From assembly GCA_049314555.1 (NCBI GenBank), contig JBMOEW010000017.1, forward strand, positions 1-61,552: a stretch of 61,552 nt of DNA. The letters are read 5' to 3'. Below the pieces are notes generated by a model. It was not told where the DNA came from and made no database searches. It saw nothing but the letters and a program-made list of their open reading frames with translations. The DNA comes from REEB509 sp049314555. Lineage in GTDB: Bacteria; Pseudomonadota; Alphaproteobacteria; Caulobacterales; Aquidulcibacteraceae. Position 1 is the stretch's first letter. Each line of letters opens with the position of its first letter. Shown here one piece after another: positions 1 through 8,483 of this stretch. The position numbers were made by a program, and so were the translations under genes.

Positions 1-169
1 GCGCAGCATCGATGGTCAGCGCCAGTTCGGCCGCCTGCGCCTCCCCCTTTCCGGTTAGCGCGATGGCAGACACCTCAAACGTGCGCCCCCCCGCATTGGC
101 AACACTCTCCGCGTGCCGATAAAGCCAGAACGCTTTGCCGTGAGGGGTTTCCGCGCCAGCACCATTCAT
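1..169 (-). CDS. Histidine phosphatase family protein (partial, C-terminus beyond window)
   Basis: Only the first 56 codons are inside the window. They read from an ATG at 169 and contain WLYRHAES at about residues 15-22, the RHG/RHA phosphohistidine motif of the phosphoglycerate-mutase-like superfamily, followed by a helix ending TGKGEAQAAELA, as these proteins have after strand 1. The substrate cannot be told from this fragment. The start ATG overlaps the uvrB stop as ATGA at 166-169, so it is the downstream, probably translationally coupled, member of a uvrB operon. Confidence 0.75.
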   Translation of the reverse strand, partial: MNGAGAETPHGKAFWLYRHAESVANAGGRTFEVSAIALTGKGEAQAAELALTIDAA

Positions 170-2448
170 TTCCGCCGCCGCGCCTTGTATCCAGCTTTGC
201 CCCCACTGGAGCGGCCCTTCGGGGCATCGGCGCGCATGCGCTCGTCCACCTCCGCGTTCACCGTCCCTTGGCGCGCCAAGGGGTCATCCGCCAATACCAA
301 CTCCGTTTCCTGCAGCCGCTTGATCTCGTCGCGCAGCCGCGCCGCCGTTTCAAATTCAAGGTCGGCAGCGGCCGTGCGCATCTGCTTTTCGAGATCGGCG
401 ATCACCGCCCGCAGATTGTGGCCCACGTAAGCCTCGCGCGGCTCCGATACGCCCCGCCCCCGCTCCGCATTGCGCTTGAATCCAAGTGGGTCCTTCGGAT
501 CAATCGTCAGGCTGTCCTTTTCAAAAACGCTGTCAAGGATATCAGCGATGCCAGAGCGCACCGATTGCGGCGTAATCCCGTGCGCCACATTGTAGGCCGT
601 CTGCTTTTCGCGACGTCTTGAGGTTTCCCCCATCGCCCGCTCCATCGAACCGGTGATCCGGTCCGCATACAAAACGACCTTGCCGTCGACGTTGCGCGCC
701 GCCCGCCCAATCGTCTGTACAAGGCTCGTTTCCGAGCGCAGGAACCCTTCCTTGTCCGCATCCAGAATACCGACAAATCCGCACTCCGGAATGTCCAACC
801 CTTCCCGCAGAAGGTTAATCCCAATCAGCACGTCAAACACCCCCAAACGCAAATCGCGAATGATCTCGATCCGTTCGACAGTGTCGATGTCGGAGTGCAT
901 GTAGCGCACCTTGATGCCCTGCTCGTGCATGTACTCGGTGAGATCTTCCGCCATCCGCTTGGTCAGCGTCGTGACGAGCGATCGCATCCCGCGCTTGGCC
1001 ATCGCCTTGCATTCGTCGATCACGTCATCGACTTGGCTTGCCCCGTCCTTGGCCACAGGCCGCACTTCAACCGGCGGGTCGATCAGCCCGGTCGGACGGA
1101 TCACCTGTTCGGTATAGACCCCCCCGGTTCGCGCCATTTCCCAGGGGCCAGGCGTTGCAGAAACATGGATCGTCTGCGGCCGCATCACGTCCCATTCTTC
1201 AAACTTCAAGGGGCGATTGTCCAAACACGACGGCAAGCGGAACCCAAATTCCGATAACGTCCGTTTCCGGTTGAAGTCGCCGCGATACATGCCCCCGATC
1301 TGCGGCACGGTGACGTGGCTCTCGTCGGTAAAGATCAGCGCGTTGTCGGGGATATACTCAAACATGGTCGGCGGTGGCTCACCCGGCAACCGCCCCGTCA
1401 GATAGCGCGAATAGTTCTCGATCCCGGCGCACGAACCGGTCGCCAGCATCATTTCCATGTCAAAGTTGGTGCGTTGCTCCAGCCTTTGCGCCTCAAGCAG
1501 CTTGCCCTGGGCATTGAACACCTCCAGCTGCCCCTTCAGCTCCGCCTTGATCTTGTCCACTGCCTGATTGAGCGTTGGGCGCGGCGTCACATAGTGGCTG
1601 TTGGCATAAAGCTTTGCGGCATCCATCGACCGCGTCTTCTTGCCCGTCAGCGCATCAAACTCGACAATCTGATCCACCACATCGCCAAAGAACGATACCC
1701 GCCACGCCCGATCTTCCATGTGCGCGGGAAACACCTCAATCACATCGCCCCGTACACGGAACAAGCCGCGCGCAAAGGCCTGGTCGTTGCGCTTGTACTG
1801 CAATCCAACCAGCGCCCGGATCAACTCTTGGCTGTCGAGTGCCTGGCCGCACTTCACCGTAAACGTCATCGAGGTATAGGTTTCCACCGACCCGATACCG
1901 TAAATGCACGAAACCGAAGCCACGATGATCACGTCATCGCGCTCCAAAATGGCGCGCGTTGCGGCGTGTCGCATCCGGTCGATCTGCTCGTTGATCGAGC
2001 TTTCCTTCTCGATATAGGTGTCCGTACGCGGAACATACGCCTCCGGCTGATAGTAGTCGTAATACGAAACGAAATACTCCACCGCGTTGTTGGGAAAGAA
2101 GCTCTTGAACTCCCCATAGAGCTGCGCCGCCAGCGTCTTATTCGGCGCTAAAATCAGCGCCGGCCGCTGCACCGCCTCAATCACCTTGGCCATGGTGAAG
2201 GTCTTGCCCGATCCAGTCACCCCCAACAAAACCTGATCCTGCTCGCCCTTGTCGACGCCCGCCACAAGCTCGGCAATCGCGGCCGGCTGATCGCCCGCGG
2301 GCTCATAAGCGCTCACCAGCTCAAACCGCTTGCCGCCTTCAAGCTTTTCCCAACGCCGGTCAGGCCGGTGCGGCGTCCAGACAGCCGCGTTCTGGTCGAA
2401 CACAAAAGGAGCGGAGACGTCCGAAACGCCGGGGGGATGAGTGGCCAT
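166..2448 (-). CDS. uvrB: UvrABC excinuclease subunit B
   Basis: UvrB is the helicase-like damage-verification subunit of nucleotide excision repair. It takes DNA from UvrA and recruits UvrC. The 760-residue product has Walker A GVTGSGKT at about residues 76-83, the damage-gripping beta-hairpin region YYDYYQPEAY near 129-138, the helicase motif QTIGRAARN, and a C-terminal UVR/coiled-coil domain (LEFETAARLRDEIKRL). An N-terminal extension of about 40 residues precedes the usual start of homology. ATG at 2448 is chosen; a TTG two codons upstream is also in frame. I saw no alphaproteobacterial SOS box (GTTC-N7-GTTC) in the 100 bases upstream. Confidence 0.97.
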   Translation of the reverse strand: MATHPPGVSDVSAPFVFDQNAAVWTPHRPDRRWEKLEGGKRFELVSAYEPAGDQPAAIAELVAGVDKGEQDQVLLGVTGSGKTFTMAKVIEAVQRPALILAPNKTLAAQLYGEFKSFFPNNAVEYFVSYYDYYQPEAYVPRTDTYIEKESSINEQIDRMRHAATRAILERDDVIIVASVSCIYGIGSVETYTSMTFTVKCGQALDSQELIRALVGLQYKRNDQAFARGLFRVRGDVIEVFPAHMEDRAWRVSFFGDVVDQIVEFDALTGKKTRSMDAAKLYANSHYVTPRPTLNQAVDKIKAELKGQLEVFNAQGKLLEAQRLEQRTNFDMEMMLATGSCAGIENYSRYLTGRLPGEPPPTMFEYIPDNALIFTDESHVTVPQIGGMYRGDFNRKRTLSEFGFRLPSCLDNRPLKFEEWDVMRPQTIHVSATPGPWEMARTGGVYTEQVIRPTGLIDPPVEVRPVAKDGASQVDDVIDECKAMAKRGMRSLVTTLTKRMAEDLTEYMHEQGIKVRYMHSDIDTVERIEIIRDLRLGVFDVLIGINLLREGLDIPECGFVGILDADKEGFLRSETSLVQTIGRAARNVDGKVVLYADRITGSMERAMGETSRRREKQTAYNVAHGITPQSVRSGIADILDSVFEKDSLTIDPKDPLGFKRNAERGRGVSEPREAYVGHNLRAVIADLEKQMRTAAADLEFETAARLRDEIKRLQETELVLADDPLARQGTVNAEVDERMRADAPKGRSSGGKAGYKARRRK

Positions 2449-2502
2449 GGCCAAAACTTAGGGCCCCTCACAGCGTATGGGAATGGCCTTCGACTTTTTT
2501 CC

Positions 2503-2522
2503 GCTAGACCAATCAGTCTAGC
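2503..2522. promoter_or_regulatory. Palindromic operator, probable TetR-family site
   Basis: GCTAGAC, six bases, GTCTAGC form a perfect 7-base inverted repeat, 30 bases before the thioesterase start at 2553. The core TAGAC...GTCTA resembles the TAGACC-type palindromes bound by NemR/AcuR-like TetR regulators. The operon it precedes ends with a TetR gene (3397-3972), so autoregulation is the simplest reading. The site also lies in the uvrB upstream region. Confidence 0.6.
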
Positions 2523-2552
2523 CCCCCTACCCTCCCTGAAGGAGCCCCTCAA

Positions 2553-2987
2553 ATGCAAACACCGCCCGACGGCTTTATCCTCCACGATCGCAAAAGCCCG
2601 GTTACGGATGCCTGGGCCCCGCTTTGGTCGCGCCGCGCGCCCGGCAACATCGAGATCGGATTTTTCGTCCAAACCGCCCACTGTAACGCCCGCGGTCTGC
2701 TGCACGGGGGCGTTTTGGCCGCGCTGGCAGATAACGCTATGGGCATGTCCCTGGGTCGCACGGTTGTCCAGGCCGACGCCACCACGCAACGACCCAACAT
2801 CCTCACCACCAGCCTCAGCCTGGACTACATCGCCTCCGCAAAACCAGGCCAATGGGTGTGTATCACCCCCCGGGTTCTGAAGGCGTCTGGGTCAAGCGGC
2901 GTTGTCGACGCCCTGATCACCAGCGACGGCCAAACGATCGCCAGGGCCAACGCCAGCTTCCGCATCAAGCGCGAGGACATCCCATGA
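2553..2987 (+). CDS. PaaI-type hotdog thioesterase, first of a tandem pair
   Basis: This 144-residue single hotdog-fold protein belongs to the PaaI/4HBT acyl-CoA thioesterase group, which hydrolyses acyl- or aryl-CoA in the cytoplasm. It has the family signature LLHGGVLAALADNAMG at about residues 49-64, with the His-Gly-Gly loop and the helix acid (Asp) both present. GGAG lies at a suitable distance before the ATG. Its stop overlaps the next gene's start (ATGA, 2984-2987), and that gene is a divergent paralogue. Substrate unknown. Confidence 0.85.
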   Translation: MQTPPDGFILHDRKSPVTDAWAPLWSRRAPGNIEIGFFVQTAHCNARGLLHGGVLAALADNAMGMSLGRTVVQADATTQRPNILTTSLSLDYIASAKPGQWVCITPRVLKASGSSGVVDALITSDGQTIARANASFRIKREDIP

Positions 2988-3400
2988 CCCCGGACACTGA
3001 AGCCTTCGTGCGGTTGGCCTTTCAGGCGCAACAGCCCCTGCGCTGGATCGGCGCAGAGCTGATCCGCATAGCCGACGGCGAAGTCGAAATCGCCTTTCCG
3101 ATGCGCGAAGACCTCACATCGCTCGGCAGCGGCATGGTGATGGGCGGCCTCCTCGCCACGGTGGCAGACGTCGCTGCGGGCCTTGCCATCATCTCCCGCC
3201 TGCAACCGCCCCGCCCCGTGATGACGATAGACTTCACCTGCCACCAGATCGCCCCCGCCAACGGCGAACGGATCGCCTGCGTGGGCAAGGTGGAACGGAT
3301 CGGCAAAACCATCGCCATCGCCAGCGCAGAGGCGTTCAGCGAGAAAGGCCAAGACCGTCGCCTGTGCACGCGGCTCACCGCCACGTTTGCCATCCCATGA
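2984..3400 (+). CDS. PaaI-type hotdog protein lacking the HGG histidine, second of the pair
   Basis: This 138-residue hotdog-fold protein is paralogous to the upstream gene. At the usual HGG loop it reads MVMGGLLATVADVAAG: the histidine is replaced by methionine while the helix Asp is kept. Because hotdog active sites form at dimer interfaces, the protein may work as a partner of the upstream thioesterase (inference). It overlaps both neighbours by four bases, with the TetR gene start at 3397, so the three genes form one coupled operon. Confidence 0.8.
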   Translation: MTPDTEAFVRLAFQAQQPLRWIGAELIRIADGEVEIAFPMREDLTSLGSGMVMGGLLATVADVAAGLAIISRLQPPRPVMTIDFTCHQIAPANGERIACVGKVERIGKTIAIASAEAFSEKGQDRRLCTRLTATFAIP

Positions 3401-3972
3401 CCCCAGATCCCACAGCCCGCGCGCGACTGATCGCAAGCGCCGTGCAGCTGTTTCAAGCAAAGGGATACGCGGGCGTTGGCATCGCGGAGATTTTGGCAGC
3501 CGCCCACGCCCCGAAGGGCTGCCTGTATCATCACTTCCCGCTTGGCAAAGAGGGCTTGGCGGTGGCCGCGGTCGAAGCGATCGCAGAAGAGATCGATCGC
3601 CATCTGCAAGCGCAGCTTGAAGCAGGCGCAACCCAGGCAGCGATCATCTTAGGCATCGCCACCGCCACCGCGGCCTGGCTTACAAAAACGCACTGCCAAC
3701 AGGGCGCGCTCATCGGCACGATAGCCGCAAGCCTAACGCCAGAAACGCCGGACCTGCGCGCGGCTGTCGCCACCGCCTACGCCCGCTGGCGCACCAGATT
3801 TGCAGCAACAAGCAAACACCCAGAAACCGCCGAAGGAGACGCTCACGCAACCCTGTGCATGCTGGAAGGGGCGATCATCATGGCCCGCGCCGCAGAGCAG
3901 CCGGAGTTGCTCGTAAAAACCGCCCGCGCCTGGGTCGAAAATCGAATGGCGCGAGAACCCACGCCCGCCTAG
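3397..3972 (+). CDS. TetR/AcrR-family transcriptional regulator
   Basis: The 191-residue protein has an N-terminal TetR helix-turn-helix: ARLIASAVQLFQAKGY, then GVGIAEILAAAHAPKGCLYHHF at about residues 24-45. The ligand domain is all-helical and resembles the LmrA/YxaF class (LIGTIAASLTPETPDLRAAV), but no ligand can be named. It is the last gene of the thioesterase operon and a likely reader of the 2503-2522 palindrome. Inducers of such regulators are often reactive small molecules or acyl compounds; nothing in the sequence fixes this. Confidence 0.88.
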   Translation: MTPDPTARARLIASAVQLFQAKGYAGVGIAEILAAAHAPKGCLYHHFPLGKEGLAVAAVEAIAEEIDRHLQAQLEAGATQAAIILGIATATAAWLTKTHCQQGALIGTIAASLTPETPDLRAAVATAYARWRTRFAATSKHPETAEGDAHATLCMLEGAIIMARAAEQPELLVKTARAWVENRMAREPTPA

Positions 3973-3997
3973 TAAATGGCTTCAGGCCCCGCATGCT

Positions 3998-4861
3998 TCA
4001 TGCCGCGCTGGAAAGCCCCCGCTTGGCCAACGCATCAAACGCCACCAAGTCCGCGACCAACGCTTCCAGTTCCGCAAACGGCACCATATTCGGGCCATCG
4101 GACGGGGCCTTGTCCGGGTCCGGATGGCTTTCGATGAACACCGCAGCCACCCCGATCGCCACAGCGGCCCGCGCCAAAACCGGCACAAACTGGCGCTCGC
4201 CCCCAGAGCTGTCGCCCTTGCCGCCGGGTTGCTGCACCGAATGCGTCGCGTCGAACACCACTGGCGCGCCAAAGCCCTTCATGATCGGCAACGACCGCAT
4301 GTCCGAAACGAGCGTGTTGTAGCCAAACGAAGCCCCCCGCTCGCACGCCATCACATTCGGATTGCCGCTGGCCGTGATCTTGGCGATCACGTGCTTCATG
4401 TCCCACGGAGCCAAAAACTGGCCCTTCTTCACGTTGATCGCCCGCCCGGTTTCAGCCGCCGCCACCAGCAAATCGGTCTGTCGGCTCAAGAACGCCGGAA
4501 TCTGCAACACGTCGACCACCGCCGCCACATCCGCGCAATGGTCCGGCAAGTGCACGTCCGTCAGCACCGGCACCCCAAGCTTGCTGCGAATTTCTTCAAA
4601 CACCGGCCCAGCATAATCGAGCCCTGCCCCGCGCTTGCCCGAGATACTGGACCGATTGGCCTTATCGAAACTGGTCTTGTAGATGAAACCGGCGCCCGCC
4701 CTGGCGAACACGCCCTTCAGCCATTCCGCGGTTTCCAGCGCATGTTCCCGGCTTTCCATCGCGCACGGGCCGCAGATAAAGGTCAGCGGCAGGTCGTTGC
4801 CAATGCGCACATCCCCAGCTTTGGCCGACAACGTGATAACAGACGCGGGTTCAAGGCTCAT
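3998..4861 (-). CDS. kdsA: 3-deoxy-8-phosphooctulonate synthase (KDO-8-P synthase)
   Basis: KdsA condenses phosphoenolpyruvate with arabinose 5-phosphate to make KDO-8-P for the LPS inner core. The 287-residue product has the family's FICGPCAMES, KTSFDKANRSS, VLTDVHLPD, PAFLSRQTDLL and FIESHPDPDKAPSDGPN segments. The start MSLEPAS at 4861 has GGAG about nine bases upstream and gives the usual family length; the open frame runs further upstream but is not homologous. In place of the second-sphere Cys of metal-dependent enzymes the protein has the Asn-containing KANRSS loop, consistent with the metal-independent class (inference). Confidence 0.96.
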   Translation of the reverse strand: MSLEPASVITLSAKAGDVRIGNDLPLTFICGPCAMESREHALETAEWLKGVFARAGAGFIYKTSFDKANRSSISGKRGAGLDYAGPVFEEIRSKLGVPVLTDVHLPDHCADVAAVVDVLQIPAFLSRQTDLLVAAAETGRAINVKKGQFLAPWDMKHVIAKITASGNPNVMACERGASFGYNTLVSDMRSLPIMKGFGAPVVFDATHSVQQPGGKGDSSGGERQFVPVLARAAVAIGVAAVFIESHPDPDKAPSDGPNMVPFAELEALVADLVAFDALAKRGLSSAA

Positions 4862-5001
4862 GGCGGGCAGCTCCAACAACACCAGCCAGATAAGCCGCGC
4901 GCCGGTCCGTTGCAATCGTAGCGACTGCAGACGCATGGCTGGCACAGTGATGACGAAATGGTAAGTGAACGACCGGTATGATGGTGCGGCAAGGATCGCA
5001 A

Positions 5002-6474
5002 ATGGACGCCCCAGGACTGCAAACACCGCTCGCCGTCGACATGGACGGCACACTTTTGAAGACCGATGTGTTCTTCGAAAGCCTGGCGTCCGCCCTCTTC
5101 AAGAAGCCGTTTTCCACCATGGCCCTATTGCCGACCGCGCTTTTTGGCCGCGCGCCCCTCAAGCGTGCCATGGCGGTGCTTGGCCCGCTAGACATCGACA
5201 GCCTGCCCGCCCGTCAAGACTTGATCGTTTTCCTGCAAGGCGAACGCGCCGCCGGCCGTCCAGTGCATCTGGTCACCGCGGCCGATACCGAACTCGCCGA
5301 AAAGGTGGCGGCACGCTTTGGCCTCTTTGAACGAGTGTATGGGTCTTCGGGCAATCGCAACCTGAAAGGCCGCCACAAGCGCGCGCTTCTGGAAGAAGAA
5401 TTCCCCGACGGCTATGCCTATGCGGGCGATAGTCCCGCAGACATCACCGTCTGGCAAGGGGCCAAAAGCGTGGTGCTGGCCGGCGCAAACAAAGACACCA
5501 GCCGACGCGCGGAGGACTTGGGTTTGCCCGTGGAGCAAAAGTTCGAACAAGATCCCGCAGGCCTGCGCGCATGGCTGAAGGCACTGCGGTTGCACCAGTG
5601 GATGAAAAACCTGCTGGTTTTTGTGCCGCTGCTGTTGGCCCAAGCCTACACTGAGCCCCCGGCCGTGCTGGCAACCCTTCTGGCGTTCTTGTGCCTGGGC
5701 CTTGCAGCGTCCGGCTCTTATGTCCTCAACGACCTTGCAGACCTCGCTGCCGACCGGGCCCACCGCACCAAGAAAAATCGCCCCTTCGCCTCAGGCCGCT
5801 TAAAAGTGGCCCATGGCCTCGTCGTTGGTCCGGGCCTGGTGGCGCTTGGCCTTTTGGGGAGCCTGTTTGTCAATTTGGCCTTCGCGTTTGCGCTTGCGGT
5901 CTACATCGTCATCACCCTGTCCTACTCGCTGCGCCTAAAGCGCGTTGCCCTGCTCGACACCACCGTGCTCGCCGGCCTCTTCACCCTGCGTTTGGGCATG
6001 GGGGCCGCCGCCGCCGCCGTCGCCTTCACGCCATGGTTGTTCACCTTTTCGATGTTTTTCTTTCTGTCGCTGTCCCTGGCCAAGCGACATGTGGAAATCT
6101 TGGGCAAGCGCGCCGATGGGGCCACTGGCATGCTCCCAGGCCGCGGCTATTTGGTAGACGACTGGCCCCTGACCCTGGGCCTTGGCCTGTCTGCTGCGGT
6201 CGCTTCGTCCCTGATCCTGGTGCTCTATCTGGTGGAGGACGCGTTCCCGCAGGGCCTCTACGCCCACCCCTCACTGCTTTGGGCGACGCCCCTGCTCGTT
6301 GGCCTCTGGTTGATGCGCGTCTGGCTGTTGGCGAGCCGCGGCCAGCTTGACGACGACCCCGTCGCCTTTGCCATCAAAGACCCGCTCTCGCTAATCCTCG
6401 GGGCGTGTGTGGGAGCGTGCTTTGTTGGGGCGAGCGTTGCCTTTGCCCCAATAACCTCAACGCTTATGCGTTAA
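5002..6474 (+). CDS. HAD phosphatase-like / UbiA prenyltransferase fusion
   Basis: The 490-residue protein starts with a HAD-like domain (VDMDGTLLKTD near residues 13-23; YAGDSPADITVW near 133-144) and continues as a UbiA-superfamily membrane prenyltransferase with about eight hydrophobic segments. The prenyl-diphosphate/Mg motif is NDLADLAADRAHRTKKNRP at about 239-257. This layout matches HAD-UbiA fusions related to decaprenyl-phosphate phosphoribosyltransferases; the acceptor is not known. The ATG at 5002 is preferred because AAGGA sits six bases upstream; ATGs at 4978 and 4981 are possible. It is divergent from kdsA, and its end overlaps cysQ by 11 bases tail to tail. Confidence 0.88.
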   Translation: MDAPGLQTPLAVDMDGTLLKTDVFFESLASALFKKPFSTMALLPTALFGRAPLKRAMAVLGPLDIDSLPARQDLIVFLQGERAAGRPVHLVTAADTELAEKVAARFGLFERVYGSSGNRNLKGRHKRALLEEEFPDGYAYAGDSPADITVWQGAKSVVLAGANKDTSRRAEDLGLPVEQKFEQDPAGLRAWLKALRLHQWMKNLLVFVPLLLAQAYTEPPAVLATLLAFLCLGLAASGSYVLNDLADLAADRAHRTKKNRPFASGRLKVAHGLVVGPGLVALGLLGSLFVNLAFAFALAVYIVITLSYSLRLKRVALLDTTVLAGLFTLRLGMGAAAAAVAFTPWLFTFSMFFFLSLSLAKRHVEILGKRADGATGMLPGRGYLVDDWPLTLGLGLSAAVASSLILVLYLVEDAFPQGLYAHPSLLWATPLLVGLWLMRVWLLASRGQLDDDPVAFAIKDPLSLILGACVGACFVGASVAFAPITSTLMR

Positions 6475-7348
6475 AAGACGATGGCGCGCTGGGATCGCCC
6501 CAGGCGATGAACGCCTGCGCCCGCTCGCAGGGCGCATCCGCCCCATACACCAGCGCCGCGCCGCCCGGTTGGTGCATCACACCACCCGCCGCCACCACTA
6601 ACGCGTGCCCGGCCACGACGTCCCACTGCATCAGGCTGCACAGCCGCGGATACACATCCCCCGCTCCGGCGGCCACCCGCGCAAACTTCAACGAAGACCC
6701 AAGCCCCAGCCGATCCCGAATTTTGGGTGAGGCAAGGAACGCCGTCGTTGGCGAATCCAAATGGCTCCGGCTGACAAACGCGATGAGGCCATCGGCCGGT
6801 GCAGCGCGGGCATGCACTGGCAAAAAGCCAGTAAAGTCCCCCTCGCCTCCAGCCACGGCCGCGCCCTGCCACGCACCAGCCCCCACAACCCCAAGATAGG
6901 CTTCGTTCAGCGCCGGCGCGACGATGGCACCCAGTACAGGCACGCCGTCCACCACGAGGCCAACGTTGACCGTGTACTCGCCCGAGCCCGCCAGAAAGTC
7001 CCGCGTGCCATCAAGGGCATCGATCACAAAGAAGGTCCGCCCGACCGGCCCTGCCCCGCCCTTGGCGCAGTTCTCTTCCGCCAAAATCGGCATAGCCGGC
7101 ATAAGCGCTTTCAAGCCCGCCCAGATCAGGGCCTCCGCTGCTTCGTCTGCCAGCGAAACCGGCGAACGGTCAGGCTTTTCCCGCGCGCCACAGCAGCCAG
7201 GGTCCATCTGCTTGATCAGCGCGCCGGCTTCGCAGGCCAGCGACAACACCGCCCAGCCCAACGAAACCAAGCTTTGTTGGTCAAGCGCCAAGGGGGCCAC
7301 AGCGGAGGGACGCGAGTCTGTCACAGCCCTTAAATGGCCCGTTCCCAT
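6464..7348 (-). CDS. cysQ: 3'(2'),5'-bisphosphate nucleotidase CysQ / inositol-monophosphatase family
   Basis: This 294-residue member of the inositol monophosphatase superfamily has the metal-binding motif IDALDGTRDF at about residues 108-117, ILAEEN upstream for the first metal glutamates, and the C-terminal WDVVAGHAL signature. CysQ removes the 3' phosphate from PAP, the by-product of sulfate assimilation. CysQ is preferred over a true inositol phosphatase because of overall similarity, and because sulfite-reduction genes also occur in this genome at 54-58 kb, though not adjacent. It follows the 7373-7885 gene on the same strand after 24 bases. Confidence 0.85.
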   Translation of the reverse strand: MGTGHLRAVTDSRPSAVAPLALDQQSLVSLGWAVLSLACEAGALIKQMDPGCCGAREKPDRSPVSLADEAAEALIWAGLKALMPAMPILAEENCAKGGAGPVGRTFFVIDALDGTRDFLAGSGEYTVNVGLVVDGVPVLGAIVAPALNEAYLGVVGAGAWQGAAVAGGEGDFTGFLPVHARAAPADGLIAFVSRSHLDSPTTAFLASPKIRDRLGLGSSLKFARVAAGAGDVYPRLCSLMQWDVVAGHALVVAAGGVMHQPGGAALVYGADAPCERAQAFIAWGDPSAPSSFNA

Positions 7349-7372
7349 CGAATGAGCAACCGCCAGGTGGGG

Positions 7373-7885
7373 TTAATGCGCGTGCTCGTGGCCGTGAACG
7401 TCCACCATGGCCACCGGCGTCGCCGACAGCGTGCGTTCCGCCTGCACCCTGTGAACAATGGCCTGAGCCGAAACAACCCCGCCATCGTGCCGGTGCGACA
7501 TCACCAAAGCCGCGTTCGCGGCCAGGCAAACAACAGACGCCGCAAACAGGATCGGCAGGCCCCGAGCGCCCCGCTTTTGCCGCGACACCAGCTCCAGCCC
7601 GCCCCCAAGCACCACCAGAAACGCCGAAACCGCCAAGATCACGCCTTCATAGGCATGAAGCACCGCATGAACCTCCAGCGCAGTGTGCTGCAAGGCGGAG
7701 AGGCCTAACAAGCCAATCGCGCCACTGGTCATCAAGGCGAGCGCCAGCGGCACCCCACAACACAGGCTGTGGAAACCCAGCACCATCGCGTGCGCCACAT
7801 GGGCAGACCGCGCCGGATCACGGTCTGCACGCGCGCAGTCGGCCGGGCGGTCCGCCGCTTCAGTGGGTACGTTATAAGATAACAT
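7373..7885 (-). CDS. Membrane protein with His-rich C-terminus, unknown function
   Basis: The 170-residue protein has about three hydrophobic helices. The first follows HAMVLGFHSLCCGVPLAL, which carries paired cysteines and histidines; the second is GVILAVSAFLVVLGGGLEL and the third is ILFAASVVCLAANAALVM. The tail ends HGHEHAH. The Cys and His content suggests metal contact, and the arrangement faintly recalls MerC-like proteins, but I do not assign a family. ATG at 7885 is chosen over an upstream in-frame TTG. It is probably cotranscribed with cysQ. Confidence 0.7.
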   Translation of the reverse strand: MLSYNVPTEAADRPADCARADRDPARSAHVAHAMVLGFHSLCCGVPLALALMTSGAIGLLGLSALQHTALEVHAVLHAYEGVILAVSAFLVVLGGGLELVSRQKRGARGLPILFAASVVCLAANAALVMSHRHDGGVVSAQAIVHRVQAERTLSATPVAMVDVHGHEHAH

Positions 7886-8027
7886 GGCCGGCAATCTACC
7901 CGCCCGAAGCGAATCGTCAACCCGGATTCGCGCGCCCGCCGCGATTATCGGTCACGCAAGCTCGGCCATTTTTAACTTGCGTCCGGCCGGGCATTGAGCG
8001 CAAGCAAAAGTCGGGGGAGACTCTGCA

Positions 8028-8243
8028 ATGGACGTTCTCATCAGCATGCTTCGCGACGTGATCTTCGCCGTCACGTTTGGGTGGCTCGGCATGACGCTCG
8101 AAGCCCGCAGCGATGGCGGGATCAATTCAGGCCGGCCCGAACCCTCCGTTACGAAAGCATGCGACACCCAAGACGAGCGCTCCGGCAGCTGCGCCGGCAA
8201 CAGGGTCGGCTTCGACGTTTCGGTTTGCGAAAACCCGTCCTAA
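8028..8243 (+). CDS. Possible small membrane or secreted protein (71 aa)
   Basis: A 71-codon frame has GGGGGAGA eight bases before its ATG. It begins with a hydrophobic stretch (IFAVTFGWLGMTL) and ends in a polar tail with three cysteines. No family is recognised. Third-codon-position GC is high, as in the neighbouring genes, which supports coding but does not prove it. If it is not a gene, the whole stretch 7886-8483 is non-coding, and I see nothing else definite in it. Confidence 0.4.
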   Translation: MDVLISMLRDVIFAVTFGWLGMTLEARSDGGINSGRPEPSVTKACDTQDERSGSCAGNRVGFDVSVCENPS

Positions 8244-8483
8244 GCGAAACCCAAAAAATTTGCCCCTTCGAAGCTGCCCGTTATCGGAGCATCAAGGGCT
8301 TTCTGCTATGTCCGCCGCACAAACATTGATCACGGGGCTTCATCGCGCCTGACACGTGCTCAAGGCTTTGTCGATCGCCCTTGAATAGTCACACTCTTCA
8401 AGCTTTCGTTATGCAAGAACGGTCCTCGAACTGTAGAGGCGCGACCGCGCCAGGTTCGGGCGACTTGGCTGAAAGAGGACGCA

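Noticed and set aside
1315..2151. A 278-codon plus-strand frame opposite uvrB
   Set aside because: It is antisense to a certain gene. Its composition follows from the GC-rich third positions of uvrB, and it has no domain signature.
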